From: Streptomyces aurantiacus JA 4570
GTDB taxonomy: Bacteria > Actinomycetota > Actinomycetes > Streptomycetales > Streptomycetaceae
Length of the DNA stretch: 38,392 nt
Direction of reading: 5' to 3'
NCBI RefSeq assembly: GCF_000414115.1
Contig: NZ_AOPZ01000048.1
Span: 1 to 38,392 of the forward strand
The notes below the pieces were generated by a model that was not told the DNA's origin, did not search any database, and was given only the letters and a program-made list of their open reading frames with translations. The translations under genes were made by a program, and so were the position numbers. Of the stretch, positions 1-7,845 are shown piece after piece (within the stretch, counting starts at the first letter, position 1; each line of letters opens with the position of its first letter).

Positions 1-1
1 C

Positions 2-1789
2 GCCACCGGCGCCCCCGCCGTCGCCTCGCCCGCGCGCGGGCAGCGCCGCAGTGCCGCGATGGTCGTGCACAACGCGCGCGTGTTCACGGGTGTGCGCGGC
101 GCCGCGCCCGCGCGGGCGGTCGCCGTCGGGCGGGACGGGCGGATCCTCGCCGTCGGGTCGGACTCCGAGGTGCGGCGGTGCGCGGGACGGGACACCGAGG
201 TCGTGAACGGGCGCGGCGGCAGCCTGCTCAGCGGGATCCACGACGGGCACGCCCACCCGACGGACGCCGCTTCCCGCTCGCTCAGGCCGTCGCTCGACGG
301 GGCCGAGCAGACGGTCGAGGACCTGCGGAAGACCCTCACCGAATTCCTGAAGGACAGCTCCGGCGAAGAACCCGACGGCTGGCTCGTCGTGGAGGACTGG
401 AACCCCGTGGGCCTGCTGCCGCGCGGCACCGCCCCGCACCACTCGATGCTCGACGCCCTGCCCACCCGCCGCCCCGTCGCCCTGCGCGGCGGCGACGGCC
501 ACAACATGTGGGTCAATCAGCGCGCGCTGGACATCGCGAAGATCACCGCCGCGACCCCGGACCCGGTCGGCGGCAAGATCGTCAAGGGCGCCGACGGCAA
601 GCCGACCGGCGTGCTCAAGGACGACGCGCAACCCCTGGTGTCCCGGCACATCCCCGAGCCCGGCGAGGCCGAACTCGTGGCCGCGGCGGCCAAGGTGTTC
701 GCCGAGGCGGCGGCGTCGGGGATCACCACGTTCATGGAAGCGGTGGTGGGCGAGGACGAGCTGGCCCTGTACCGGGCGCTCGCCGCGGCGGGGAAGCTGC
801 CCCAGCGGATCGTGCCCGCGCTCCGGCTCACCTCCGAGCAGGCCAAGGACCCGCGCGCCTCGGTTGCGTACGCGAAGAAGCTGCGCGATGACTTCGACGG
901 CGTACGCGGAATCCGGTTCGGGACCGTCAAGGTCTTCCTCGACGGCGTCATCGAATATCCGGCGCAGACCGCCGCCCTCCTCAAGCCGTATCTGGACAAA
1001 GACGGCAAGCCCACCGATCACCGGGGCGACCTGTATGTGTCGGCCGCGGACTTCGGGCGGCTCACCGCCGCCTTCAACGCCGAGGGCTGGCAGCTGCACG
1101 CGCACGCCATCGGCGACCGGGCCGTGCGCACCGCCCTCGACGGATACGCGTACGCGCTGCGCAGGACCGGCCGCCGTGACGTCCGCAACACCGTCGCGCA
1201 CCTCCAGCTCGTCGACCCCGCCGATCTGCCCCGGTTCGCCGAACTCGGCGTCGTGGCCTGTATGCAGCTGCAATGGGCGACCCGCAACGCCTGGACGGTG
1301 GACGCGCTGCTCCCGTACCTGGGTGCCGCGCGCCACCGATGGCTGTACCCGGCGCGCGGCCTTCAGTCGCACGGCGCACTCCTCTCCGGTGGCTCCGACT
1401 GGCCCGTCGATCCGCTCCAGGTGTGGAACCAGGTGCGGACGGCCGTCGACCGGCGGGGCACGGACGCCGACCAGGACGGCGACCTCTACCGCGCCAAGGA
1501 AGGCATCAGCCGGACGTCGTCCCTGCTCATGCACACGCTCGGCACCGCCCGGCAGCTTCGCACGGCGCATCTCACCGGGACCGTCGAGCGCGGCAAGCAG
1601 GCGGATCTGGTGCTGCTCGACCGCGATGTGACGCGGTGTCCGGTGGCTGAGATCAGCGGCGCCGGGGTGCGCCTCACGCTCGGCGGAGGCACAGTGGTGC
1701 ACGACGGCGATTCGCCGTCGGGGCGCGCGGCCGCCGCCCGGGTGACGCGGGCGGCGGGCCGGCCACGGGTGACGTGCGGGTGCGGCTGA
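2..1789 (+). CDS. Amidohydrolase family protein (YtcJ-like), 5' end outside the window
   Basis: A metal-dependent hydrolase of the amidohydrolase superfamily, YtcJ/imidazolonepropionase-like group, probably acting on amide or cyclic C-N bonds; the substrate cannot be told. Counting from the ATG at 59, the protein shows VVHNARVFTG (start of the flanking beta-sandwich), the metal-binding HxH in HDGHAHP (about residues 61-67), a further metal-ligand region QLHAHAIGDRAV, and GSDWPVDP with the late catalytic Asp. The C-terminus returns to the beta-sandwich (GKQADLVLLD). The frame is open upstream of the ATG to the window edge and reads Ala/Pro/Arg-rich, like the end of a Tat or lipoprotein leader. 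No convincing ribosome site precedes the ATG at 59, so the true start is probably outside the window. A strong hairpin follows the stop. Confidence 0.8.
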   Translation, partial: ATGAPAVASPARGQRRSAAMVVHNARVFTGVRGAAPARAVAVGRDGRILAVGSDSEVRRCAGRDTEVVNGRGGSLLSGIHDGHAHPTDAASRSLRPSLDGAEQTVEDLRKTLTEFLKDSSGEEPDGWLVVEDWNPVGLLPRGTAPHHSMLDALPTRRPVALRGGDGHNMWVNQRALDIAKITAATPDPVGGKIVKGADGKPTGVLKDDAQPLVSRHIPEPGEAELVAAAAKVFAEAAASGITTFMEAVVGEDELALYRALAAAGKLPQRIVPALRLTSEQAKDPRASVAYAKKLRDDFDGVRGIRFGTVKVFLDGVIEYPAQTAALLKPYLDKDGKPTDHRGDLYVSAADFGRLTAAFNAEGWQLHAHAIGDRAVRTALDGYAYALRRTGRRDVRNTVAHLQLVDPADLPRFAELGVVACMQLQWATRNAWTVDALLPYLGAARHRWLYPARGLQSHGALLSGGSDWPVDPLQVWNQVRTAVDRRGTDADQDGDLYRAKEGISRTSSLLMHTLGTARQLRTAHLTGTVERGKQADLVLLDRDVTRCPVAEISGAGVRLTLGGGTVVHDGDSPSGRAAAARVTRAAGRPRVTCGCG

Positions 1790-1799
1790 CCGGGCTCCT

Positions 1800-1844
1800 C
1801 GCGGGAGCCCGGGCCCAACTCCCCAAGGGGAGGCGGCTCCCGCG
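1800..1844 (+). terminator. Nested hairpin terminator after the amidohydrolase gene
   Basis: A perfect 10-bp stem (CGCGGGAGCC at 1800-1809 with its complement at 1835-1844) encloses a second hairpin, CTCCCC-AA-GGGGAG (1819-1832). It begins 11 bases after the TGA and has no U-tract, which is usual for Streptomyces terminators. Confidence 0.6.
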
Positions 1845-1915
1845 GGCGCGGGCGGAGCCTCGTGCGCCGTTCGGAACCGGTCACTCCACCAATGGCCTAC
1901 CCCGACGCGCACTTC

Positions 1916-1943
1916 ATCTCATATCTGAGATAGCCTGCGTCGC
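1916..1943 (+). promoter_or_regulatory. Inverted repeat overlapping a probable -10 box; likely leaderless promoter of the HTH-MurA gene
   Basis: ATCTCA (1916-1921) and TGAGAT (1926-1931) form a perfect 6+6 inverted repeat with a 4-base spacer; the inner TATCTGAGATA (1922-1932) is also palindromic. TAGCCT (1931-1936) fits the actinobacterial -10 pattern TANNNT and lies seven bases before the ATG at 1944, so transcription may start at the ATG and give a leaderless mRNA. This agrees with the lack of any Shine-Dalgarno sequence. The downstream protein carries an XRE DNA-binding domain, so autoregulation at this palindrome is a natural inference. No clear -35 box was found. Confidence 0.5.
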
Positions 1944-3473
1944 ATGGCAGACGACTACCTCGTACGCATCGGCAAGCTCATCCGTGACGCCCGGCAGCAC
2001 CGTGGCTGGACCCAGTCAGGGCTCGCCGAGGCGCTCAACACCAGCCAGAGCGCCGTCAATCGCATCGAGCGCGGCAACCAGAACATCAGCCTTGAGATGA
2101 TCGCCCGCATCGGCGAGGCACTCGACAGCGAGATCGTCTCGCTCGGCTACGCGGGACCGATGCATCTGCGGGTCGTCGGCGGACGCCGCCTGTCCGGCTC
2201 CATCGACGTGAAGACGAGCAAGAACGCGTGCGTGGCGCTGCTCTGTGCGTCCCTGCTCAACAAGGGCCGCACGGTGCTGCGCCGCGTCGCCCGCATCGAG
2301 GAGGTCTACCGCCTCCTCGAAGTCCTCAACTCCATCGGTGTGCGCACGCGTTGGATCAACGACGGCGTCGACCTGGAGATCGTGCCGCCCGCGAAGCTGG
2401 ACATGGACGCCATCGACGCGGACGCGGCCCGCCGCACCCGCTCGATCATCATGTTCCTGGGCCCGCTGCTGCACCGCATGGACCACTTCCGGCTGCCCTA
2501 CGCCGGCGGCTGCGACCTCGGCACCCGCACGATCGAGCCACACATGATCGCGCTGCGCCGCTTCGGCCTGGACATCGCCGCCACCGAGGGTCTCTACCAC
2601 GCGGAGGTCGCCCGCGACGTCACGCCCGACCGCCCGATCGTCCTGACCGAGCGCGGCGACACGGTGACCGAGAACGCCCTGCTCGCCGCCGCCCGCAGCG
2701 CCGGCACGACGGTCATCCGCAACGCCTCCTCCAACTACATGGTCCAGGACCTGTGCTTCTTCCTGGAGGCGCTGGGCGTCAAGGTCGAGGGCATCGGCAC
2801 GACGACGCTGACCGTGCACGGCGTACCGACCATCGACGTCGACGTGGACTACTCCCCGTCCGAGGACCCGGTCGAGGCGATGAGCCTGCTGGCCGCGGCC
2901 GTCGTCACGGAGTCCGAACTGACCGTCAAGCGGGTGCCGATCGAGTTCCTGGAGATCGAGCTCGCGGTCCTGGAGGAGATGGGCCTCGACCACGACCGGT
3001 CGCCGGAGTACGCGGCGGACAACGGCCGTACGCGCCTCATCGACCTCACCGTGCGCCCCTCCAAGCTGGAGGCGCCCATCGACAAGATCCACCCGATGCC
3101 CTTCCCCGGGCTCAACATCGACAACGTCCCGTTCTTCGCGGCGATCGCGGCCTCGGCCCAGGGCAAGACCCTCATCCACGACTGGGTCTACGACAACCGC
3201 GCGATCTACCTCACGGACCTCAACCGCCTCGGCGGCCGCCTCCAACTCCTCGACCCGCACCGCGTCCTCGTCGAGGGCCCGACGCGCTGGCGCGCCGCCG
3301 AGATGATGTGCCCGCCGGCGCTGCGGCCCGCCGTGGTCGTCCTGCTCGCGATGATGGCGGCAGAGGGCACGTCCGTGCTCCGCAATGTGTACGTGATCAA
3401 CCGCGGGTACGAGGACCTCGCGGAGCGCCTGAACTCCGTGGGCGCCCAGATCGAGACGTTCCGGGACATCTAG
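1944..3473 (+). CDS. XRE helix-turn-helix fused to a UDP-GlcNAc 1-carboxyvinyltransferase (MurA-like) domain
   Basis: Residues about 5-62 form a Cro/C1-type helix-turn-helix (GWTQSGLAEALNTSQSAVNRIE). From about residue 73 to the end it is an EPSP-synthase/MurA fold. MurA transfers enolpyruvate from PEP to UDP-GlcNAc, the first committed step of peptidoglycan synthesis. Key residues look intact: K93 in TSKN (E. coli K22), C190 in the loop LPYAGGCDLGTR (E. coli C115, the fosfomycin target), and R461 in PPALRP (E. coli R397). The Asp305 region is rearranged to NIDNVPF, with an Asp still plausible. At 509 aa it exceeds ordinary MurA (about 420-450 aa) by the HTH. Streptomyces also carries a canonical MurA, so this is a second, possibly regulatory or specialised copy. 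The ATG at 1944 includes the whole HTH and has no ribosome site, which suggests leaderless translation. Confidence 0.9.
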   Translation: MADDYLVRIGKLIRDARQHRGWTQSGLAEALNTSQSAVNRIERGNQNISLEMIARIGEALDSEIVSLGYAGPMHLRVVGGRRLSGSIDVKTSKNACVALLCASLLNKGRTVLRRVARIEEVYRLLEVLNSIGVRTRWINDGVDLEIVPPAKLDMDAIDADAARRTRSIIMFLGPLLHRMDHFRLPYAGGCDLGTRTIEPHMIALRRFGLDIAATEGLYHAEVARDVTPDRPIVLTERGDTVTENALLAAARSAGTTVIRNASSNYMVQDLCFFLEALGVKVEGIGTTTLTVHGVPTIDVDVDYSPSEDPVEAMSLLAAAVVTESELTVKRVPIEFLEIELAVLEEMGLDHDRSPEYAADNGRTRLIDLTVRPSKLEAPIDKIHPMPFPGLNIDNVPFFAAIAASAQGKTLIHDWVYDNRAIYLTDLNRLGGRLQLLDPHRVLVEGPTRWRAAEMMCPPALRPAVVVLLAMMAAEGTSVLRNVYVINRGYEDLAERLNSVGAQIETFRDI

Positions 3474-3485
3474 GCGACTGTGGGC

Positions 3486-3587
3486 GTCCTCGCGGGGGCG
3501 CCCCAGTCCCGCCCCTTTCCCGTAACCAGGGCGTTTGAGGACGAGGCCCGAAGGGCCGAAAAGGGGGGAGAGGGGCGCAGCCCCCTA
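3486..3587. repeat. Intergenic hairpin repeat, copy 1 (terminator between convergent genes)
   Basis: The segment 3486-3522 (GTCCTCGCGGGGG...) is nearly identical to 7760-7794, with one extra G and one extra T. It is followed by GGGCGTTTGAGGACGAGG, related to the repeats at 22497 and 29573. It contains hairpins GGCCC-GAA-GGGCC (3545-3557) and AGGGG/CCCCT (3571-3586). It lies between the convergent HTH-MurA and RidA genes, and the RidA TAG (3585-3587) is inside it. It probably works as a bidirectional terminator. Confidence 0.7.
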
Positions 3588-3983
3588 GGGCAGTACGGCA
3601 ACCCCGTCCAGCTCCACCACGCACTCCTCGTCCCAGAGCCGCACAGCTCCGATCACCGCCATCGCGGGGTAGTCGCGGCCCGCCAACCGCTTCCAGATGC
3701 GGCCGAGTTCGGGGGCGTGGGCGCGGTAGTCGGCGACGTCGGTGGCGTACACCGTGACGCGGGCGAGGTCCGCCGGGGTGCCGCCCGCGGCGCGCAGGGC
3801 CGCCAGGAGGTTGGCCAGCGCCCGCTCGAACTGCTCGGGCAGGGTGGCGCCGCTGACCTTGCCGTCGGTGTCCAGGGCGGTCTGGCCTGCGAGGAAGACC
3901 AGGCGGCCGCCGGTGGCCACGACGGCGTGGCTGAAACCGGTGGCCGGGGAGAGGTCGGCGGGGTTCAGGCGTTCGAGGCTCAT
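3585..3983 (-). CDS. RidA family protein (YjgF/YER057c/UK114)
   Basis: A 132-aa single-domain RidA-fold protein, the usual family length. Archetypal RidA hydrolyses reactive enamine/imine intermediates and forms trimers. Visible motifs are VVATGGRLVFLAGQT, LARVTVYATDVADY and the C-terminal VVELDGVAVLP. The archetypal catalytic Arg in PARS-type motifs is absent: this protein reads DYPAMAVIGAVRL. It therefore belongs to a non-archetypal Rid subgroup, and imine deaminase activity cannot be assumed. It is co-transcribed with the upstream acyl-CoA dehydrogenase (ATGA overlap at 3980-3983). Because it sits in a 2-aminobenzoyl-CoA type cluster whose intermediates are enamines, a role in deamination or detoxification of such an intermediate is attractive but inferred. 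Confidence 0.88.
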   Translation of the reverse strand: MSLERLNPADLSPATGFSHAVVATGGRLVFLAGQTALDTDGKVSGATLPEQFERALANLLAALRAAGGTPADLARVTVYATDVADYRAHAPELGRIWKRLAGRDYPAMAVIGAVRLWDEECVVELDGVAVLP

Positions 3984-5137
3984 GAGGACTCCTTACCGTA
4001 CAACTCCTTGGCGATGACCGCCCGTTGGACCTCGCTCGCGCCCTCGTAGATGCGCGGCGCCCGCACCTCGCGGTACAGGTGCTCCAGGAGGTGGCCCCGC
4101 TGGAGCGCGCGGGCGCCGTGCAGCTGGACGGCGGTGTCGACGACGAACTGGGCGGTCTCCGTGGCGAACAGCTTCGCCATCGCCGCCCGCCCCGCGATGT
4201 CCGGCTCGTCCCGGTCGTACGCCGCGGCCGCCGCGTACACCAGAAGACGCGCCGCCTCCGTGCGCGTCGCCATCTCGGCCACCTGGTGGGACACCCCCTG
4301 CAGATCCTTCAGCTTGCCGCCGAACGCGTCGCGGTCCGCGGTGTGCGCGAGGGTGGCGTCCAGGGCGGCCTGGGCCATGCCGACGGCGAAGGCGCCGACG
4401 CTCGGGCGGAACCGGTTCAGGGTCGTCATGGCGACCCGGAAGCCGTGGTTCACGTCGCCGAGCAGATCGGCCGCGGAGACGCGCACGCCGTCGAAGGCGA
4501 GCGTCCCGATCGGGTGCGGGGACAGCATGTCGAGCGGGGCGCCGGTCAGGCCCGCGCGGTCGGCGGGGACCAGGAAGGCGGTCACGCCGCGGGCGCCCGC
4601 GTCCGGCGACGTACGGGCGAACACGGTGTAGAAGTCGGCCTCCGGGGCGTTCGAGATCCAGGACTTCTCGCCCGTCAGGCGCCAGCCTGCGGACCCGTCG
4701 GGCTCGGCGCGCAGGGCGAGGGCGGCCGCATCCGAGCCGGCGCCCGGCTCGGACAGGGCGAACGCCGCGATCGCGCGGCCCGCACGGGTGGGCGGCAGCC
4801 AGTGCTCGCGCTGCTCCATCGAGCCGTACGCGTGCACGGGGTGCGCGCCGAGCCCCTGCAGGGCGAGCGCGGTCTCGGCCTCCGTGCAGACGCGGGCGAG
4901 GGACTCGCGCATCAGGCACAGGTCGAGCGCTCCTGAGGTGAACAGGCCCTCCAGGAGGCCGAGTTCACCGAGGGCCTCGGTCAGCGGCCGGTTGACGCGC
5001 CCCTGCTCGCCCGCCGCGTGGGCGGCCTGCTCGCCCGCCGCGTGGGCGGCGACGAGTGGCCGCAACCGCTCGGCGGCCAGCTCCCGCAGCCGGGCACACC
5101 GGGCGATCTGTTCCGGATTGAGCGAGAATGCGGTCAT
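3980..5137 (-). CDS. Acyl-CoA dehydrogenase
   Basis: A 385-aa FAD-dependent acyl-CoA dehydrogenase catalysing alpha,beta-desaturation of a CoA thioester. The order is an N-terminal helical domain, the flavin/substrate loop ALSEPGAGSDAAAL, the SWISNAPEADFYTVFART beta-domain, and a C-terminal helical domain ending in RIYEGASEVQR, whose first Glu sits at the catalytic-base position of short-chain-type enzymes. The start ATG at 5137 has GGGGAG upstream. Residues near 36-51 hold a duplicated octapeptide AAHAAGEQ, from an exact 24-bp tandem duplication at 5003-5050. It heads a two-gene operon with ridA (4-base overlap) and is divergent from the CoA ligase, with the shared control region 5173-5214 between them. 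It probably acts after ring reduction or opening in the aromatic-CoA pathway. Confidence 0.9.
   Translation of the reverse strand: MTAFSLNPEQIARCARLRELAAERLRPLVAAHAAGEQAAHAAGEQGRVNRPLTEALGELGLLEGLFTSGALDLCLMRESLARVCTEAETALALQGLGAHPVHAYGSMEQREHWLPPTRAGRAIAAFALSEPGAGSDAAALALRAEPDGSAGWRLTGEKSWISNAPEADFYTVFARTSPDAGARGVTAFLVPADRAGLTGAPLDMLSPHPIGTLAFDGVRVSAADLLGDVNHGFRVAMTTLNRFRPSVGAFAVGMAQAALDATLAHTADRDAFGGKLKDLQGVSHQVAEMATRTEAARLLVYAAAAAYDRDEPDIAGRAAMAKLFATETAQFVVDTAVQLHGARALQRGHLLEHLYREVRAPRIYEGASEVQRAVIAKELYGKESS
5003..5050. repeat. 24-bp exact tandem duplication inside the acyl-CoA dehydrogenase gene
   Basis: Two identical 24-bp units (5003-5026, 5027-5050) beginning CTGCTCGCCC. The unit length is a multiple of three, so the frame is kept and the peptide AAHAAGEQ is doubled in the N-terminal helical region. 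Confidence 0.9.
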
Positions 5138-5172
5138 CCCGAGCTTCTCCCCTCGCGCGCGGCCGCAGCACC

Positions 5173-5214
5173 TTTATCGCGCACCGTTGACTGTCGTCAC
5201 CATCACGATACGCT
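5173..5214. promoter_or_regulatory. Divergent promoters and candidate PaaX operator (acyl-CoA dehydrogenase / CoA ligase)
   Basis: Between the divergent starts lies TGACTGTCGTCAC (5188-5200), an imperfect dyad TGAC-TGTC-GTCA. The same 13-mer recurs at 11098-11110 upstream of the crotonase gene. On the minus strand both read GTGACGACAGTCA, nine bases, then GATAA. Here GATAAA (5173-5178) would be the -10 box and GTGACG the -35 box for the dehydrogenase-ridA operon. On the plus strand TTGACT (5187-5192), 16 bases, TACGCT (5209-5214) is a good promoter for the ligase-paaX operon. A regulator bound to the 13-mer would cover both -35 boxes. The local PaaX-family protein is the obvious candidate, by inference. 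Confidence 0.6.
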
Positions 5215-5263
5215 CGTCTGGCCCGCTCATCACCACGCCCGACCGGCAAGGGGGCGAAGCACC

Positions 5264-6928
5264 ATGGAGCTCACGGGTCACGTCGACACCTTCGCGCGCG
5301 ACCACCTCCCGCCCCGCGAGCAGTGGCCCGCGCTGGTGCGGGACCGGCCCGAGCTGCACTATCCGGACCGCCTCAACTGCGGCACCGAACTCCTCGACCG
5401 GTCGGCGGAGCGGTACGGCGCGGACCGGCCCGCGTTCCGCGGGGGCGACGGCACGGTCTGGACGTACGGCCGGCTCCAGGACCATGTCGACCGGATCGCG
5501 CACGTCCTGACCGACGAGCTCGGCGTGGTGCCCGGCAACCGGGTGCTGCTGCGCGGCGCCACCTCGCCGTGGCTCGCGGCCTGCTGGCTCGCGGTGATGA
5601 AGGCGGGCGCGGTCGCGGTGACCGTCCTGGCCCAGCAGCGCACCCAGGAACTGGCCACGATCTGCGAGATCGCGCAGGTGTCGCACGCGCTGTGCGACGT
5701 CCGCGCGGTCGACGACCTGACGAAGGCCGGGGTGCCGGGCCTGAGCGTGACGACGTACGGCGGCGAGGGCCCCGACGACCTGCGGTCCCGCGCGGCGGCC
5801 CGCCCCCACGAGGCGTACGAAGCCGTGGACACGGCCGCCGACGACGTGGCGCTGATCGCCTTCACCTCGGGCACGACGGGACGCCCGAAGGGCTGCATGC
5901 ACTTCCACCAGGACGTGCTCGCCATCGCCGACACCTTCGGACGCCATGTCCTCAAGGCCCGCCCCGACGACGTGTTCGCGGGCAGTCCCCCGCTGGGCTT
6001 CACGTTCGGCCTCGGCGGCCTGGTGATCTTCCCGCTGCGCGTCGGCGCGTCGTCCCTGCTCCTCGAACAGGCGGGCCCGAAGCAGTTGCTCCCCGCGATC
6101 GCCGAGCACGGCGTGAGCGTGCTGTTCACGGCGCCGACGGCGTACCGCGCGATGCTGGACGCGCTGGCCGACCCGCCGGCCGTGGCCGAGACCTCGCCCT
6201 CCCCCTCGCCCCCGCCCGCGTACGACGTCTCCTCCCTGCGCCGCTGTGTCTCCGCGGGCGAGAACCTGCCCGCCGCCACCTGGCGGGCCTGGCACGAGCG
6301 CACGGGGCTGCGCATCATCAACGGCATCGGCGCGACCGAACTCCTGCACATCTTCATCTCCGCCGCCGACGACGCGATCCGCCCCGGCACCACGGGCGTG
6401 CCCGTGCCCGGGTGGCACGCGCGCGTGGTCGACGATTCCGGCGCGCCCGTGCCGGACGGCGAGCCGGGTCTGCTCGCGGTGCGCGGCCCGGTGGGCTGCC
6501 GCTATCTGGCCGACCCCCGGCAGCGGGAGTACGTCCGCCACGGCTGGAACGTCACGGGCGACACCTATGTACGCGACGCCGACGGCTACTTCCGGTACGT
6601 CGCCCGCGCCGACGACATGATCATTTCCGCCGGGTTCAACATCGCGGGCCCGGAGGTCGAGGAGGCCCTGCTGCGCCACCCGGACGTCGAGGAGACGGCG
6701 GTCGTGGGCCGTCCGGACGAGCGGCGCGGGCAGGCCGTCGTGGCGTACGTGGTGCTGCGCGCGGGCGCGGCGGCGGACGCGGAGCGACTGCGGGAGTTCG
6801 TGAAGGCGGAGCTGGTTCCGTACAAGTGCCCGCGCGAGGTGGTGTTCCTGGACGCACTGCCCAGAACGGCGACCGGCAAGCTCCAGCGGTTCCGCCTCAG
6901 GGAGCCGGGGCCCGCGGCCGGGGCCTAG
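5264..6928 (+). CDS. Aryl-CoA ligase, 2-aminobenzoate-CoA ligase-like (ANL superfamily)
   Basis: A 554-aa adenylate-forming enzyme that activates an aromatic acid to its CoA thioester through an acyl-AMP. Motifs in order: the phosphate loop FTSGTTGRPKGCMH (about residues 200-215), GIGATELLHIF (about 355), the hinge region GDTYVRDADGYFRYVARADDMI, and the C-terminal catalytic Lys in TATGKLQRFRL (about 538). The overall sequence resembles benzoate/2-aminobenzoate-CoA ligases. Neighbouring monooxygenase/reductase and PaaX genes support an aromatic substrate, most likely 2-aminobenzoate (anthranilate), with salicylate or benzoate as alternatives. The ATG at 5264 is chosen because AAGGGGG lies 10-16 bases upstream; the frame is open further upstream but crosses the divergent promoter. 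Ends nine bases before the paaX GTG, so the two are co-transcribed. Confidence 0.88.
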   Translation: MELTGHVDTFARDHLPPREQWPALVRDRPELHYPDRLNCGTELLDRSAERYGADRPAFRGGDGTVWTYGRLQDHVDRIAHVLTDELGVVPGNRVLLRGATSPWLAACWLAVMKAGAVAVTVLAQQRTQELATICEIAQVSHALCDVRAVDDLTKAGVPGLSVTTYGGEGPDDLRSRAAARPHEAYEAVDTAADDVALIAFTSGTTGRPKGCMHFHQDVLAIADTFGRHVLKARPDDVFAGSPPLGFTFGLGGLVIFPLRVGASSLLLEQAGPKQLLPAIAEHGVSVLFTAPTAYRAMLDALADPPAVAETSPSPSPPPAYDVSSLRRCVSAGENLPAATWRAWHERTGLRIINGIGATELLHIFISAADDAIRPGTTGVPVPGWHARVVDDSGAPVPDGEPGLLAVRGPVGCRYLADPRQREYVRHGWNVTGDTYVRDADGYFRYVARADDMIISAGFNIAGPEVEEALLRHPDVEETAVVGRPDERRGQAVVAYVVLRAGAAADAERLREFVKAELVPYKCPREVVFLDALPRTATGKLQRFRLREPGPAAGA

Positions 6929-6937
6929 AGTGATCAC

Positions 6938-7750
6938 GTGTCCGAGCAGCACACCCCCAGGTCCCTGATCGTCACGTTCTACGGCGCGTACGGACGGGCG
7001 GCGCCCGGTCCGGTCGCGGTCGCCGAACTGGTGCGGCTCCTCGCGCCGGTGGGCGTCGACGCGCCGTCCGTGCGGTCGTCGGTGTCGCGGCTGAAGCGGC
7101 GCGGCCTGCTGCTGCCCGCGCGTACGGCCACGGGGGCCGCCGGGTACGCCCTCTCCCCCGACGCCCGCCAGCTCCTTGAGGACGGCGACCGGCGCATCTA
7201 CTGGCCGTGGGCCGACCGGCGCGAGGGCACCGGCGGCTGGGTGCTCGCCGTCTTCTCCGTCCCGGAGGCCGAGCGCAGCAAACGCCACGTCCTGCGCTCG
7301 CGGCTCGCGGGCCTCGGCTTCGGCACGGCGGCGCCGGGGGTCTGGATCGCCCCCGCCCACCTCTACGAAGAGACCCGCCACACGCTGGCCCGGCTGCACC
7401 TCACCCCGTACGTCGACCTGTTCCGCGGCGAACACCTCGGCTTCACGCCGACCGCGGAGGCGGTGTCCCGCTGGTGGGACCTGACCTCCCTCGCCAAGCA
7501 GCACGATGCCTTCCTCGACCGCCACGAGCCCGTCCTGCGGTCCTGGCAGTCCCGCCCGGACACGCCCGCCCCCGAGGCGTACCGCGACTACCTCCTCGCC
7601 CTCGACTCCTGGCGCCACCTCCCCTACGCCGATCCCGGTCTGCCCTCGGCCCTCCTGCCGGAGGGGTGGCCCGGGGGGCGGGCGGCGGAGGTGTTCCGGG
7701 CGCTGGACGAGCGGCTGCGGGAGGCCGGGCGGGGGTTTGTGGCGATGTGA
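6938..7750 (+). CDS. PaaX family transcriptional regulator
   Basis: A 270-aa protein with an N-terminal winged helix (RSLIVTFYGAYGR, then SVRSSVSRLKRRGLLLPAR as recognition region, about residues 10-65), a central PaaX domain (YWPWADRREGTGGWVLAVFSVPEAERSKRH...) and a C-terminal PaaX_C region (LLALDSWRHLPYADPGLP). In E. coli PaaX represses phenylacetate genes and is released by the CoA thioester phenylacetyl-CoA. By analogy this one may sense the aryl-CoA made by the adjacent ligase. It starts at a GTG (6938) nine bases after the ligase stop with only a weak ribosome site, so translation is probably coupled. Its likely targets are the matching sites at 5188 and 11098. Confidence 0.88.
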   Translation: MSEQHTPRSLIVTFYGAYGRAAPGPVAVAELVRLLAPVGVDAPSVRSSVSRLKRRGLLLPARTATGAAGYALSPDARQLLEDGDRRIYWPWADRREGTGGWVLAVFSVPEAERSKRHVLRSRLAGLGFGTAAPGVWIAPAHLYEETRHTLARLHLTPYVDLFRGEHLGFTPTAEAVSRWWDLTSLAKQHDAFLDRHEPVLRSWQSRPDTPAPEAYRDYLLALDSWRHLPYADPGLPSALLPEGWPGGRAAEVFRALDERLREAGRGFVAM

Positions 7751-7773
7751 GTGGTTGTGGTCCTCGCGGGGCG

Positions 7774-7845
7774 CCCCAGTCCCGCCCCTTCCCGAAAGGT
7801 CCAGGGGGCGGAGCCCCCTGGTTACGGGAAGGGGCGGGGCTGGGG
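7774..7845. terminator. Long two-part hairpin between convergent operons (intergenic repeat copy 2)
   Basis: Outer arms 7774-7794 and 7825-7845 pair over 21 bp with a single G-T wobble. Inside, CCAGGGGGC-GGA-GCCCCCTGG (7801-7821) gives a perfect 9-bp stem with a 3-base loop. The left arm with its flank (7760-7794) repeats 3486-3522, and the right arm is the complement of the same unit, so it looks like two head-to-head copies. The TAA of the minus-strand monooxygenase (7822-7824) lies in the loop region and its last residues are coded by the repeat arm. Probable bidirectional terminator. Confidence 0.8.
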
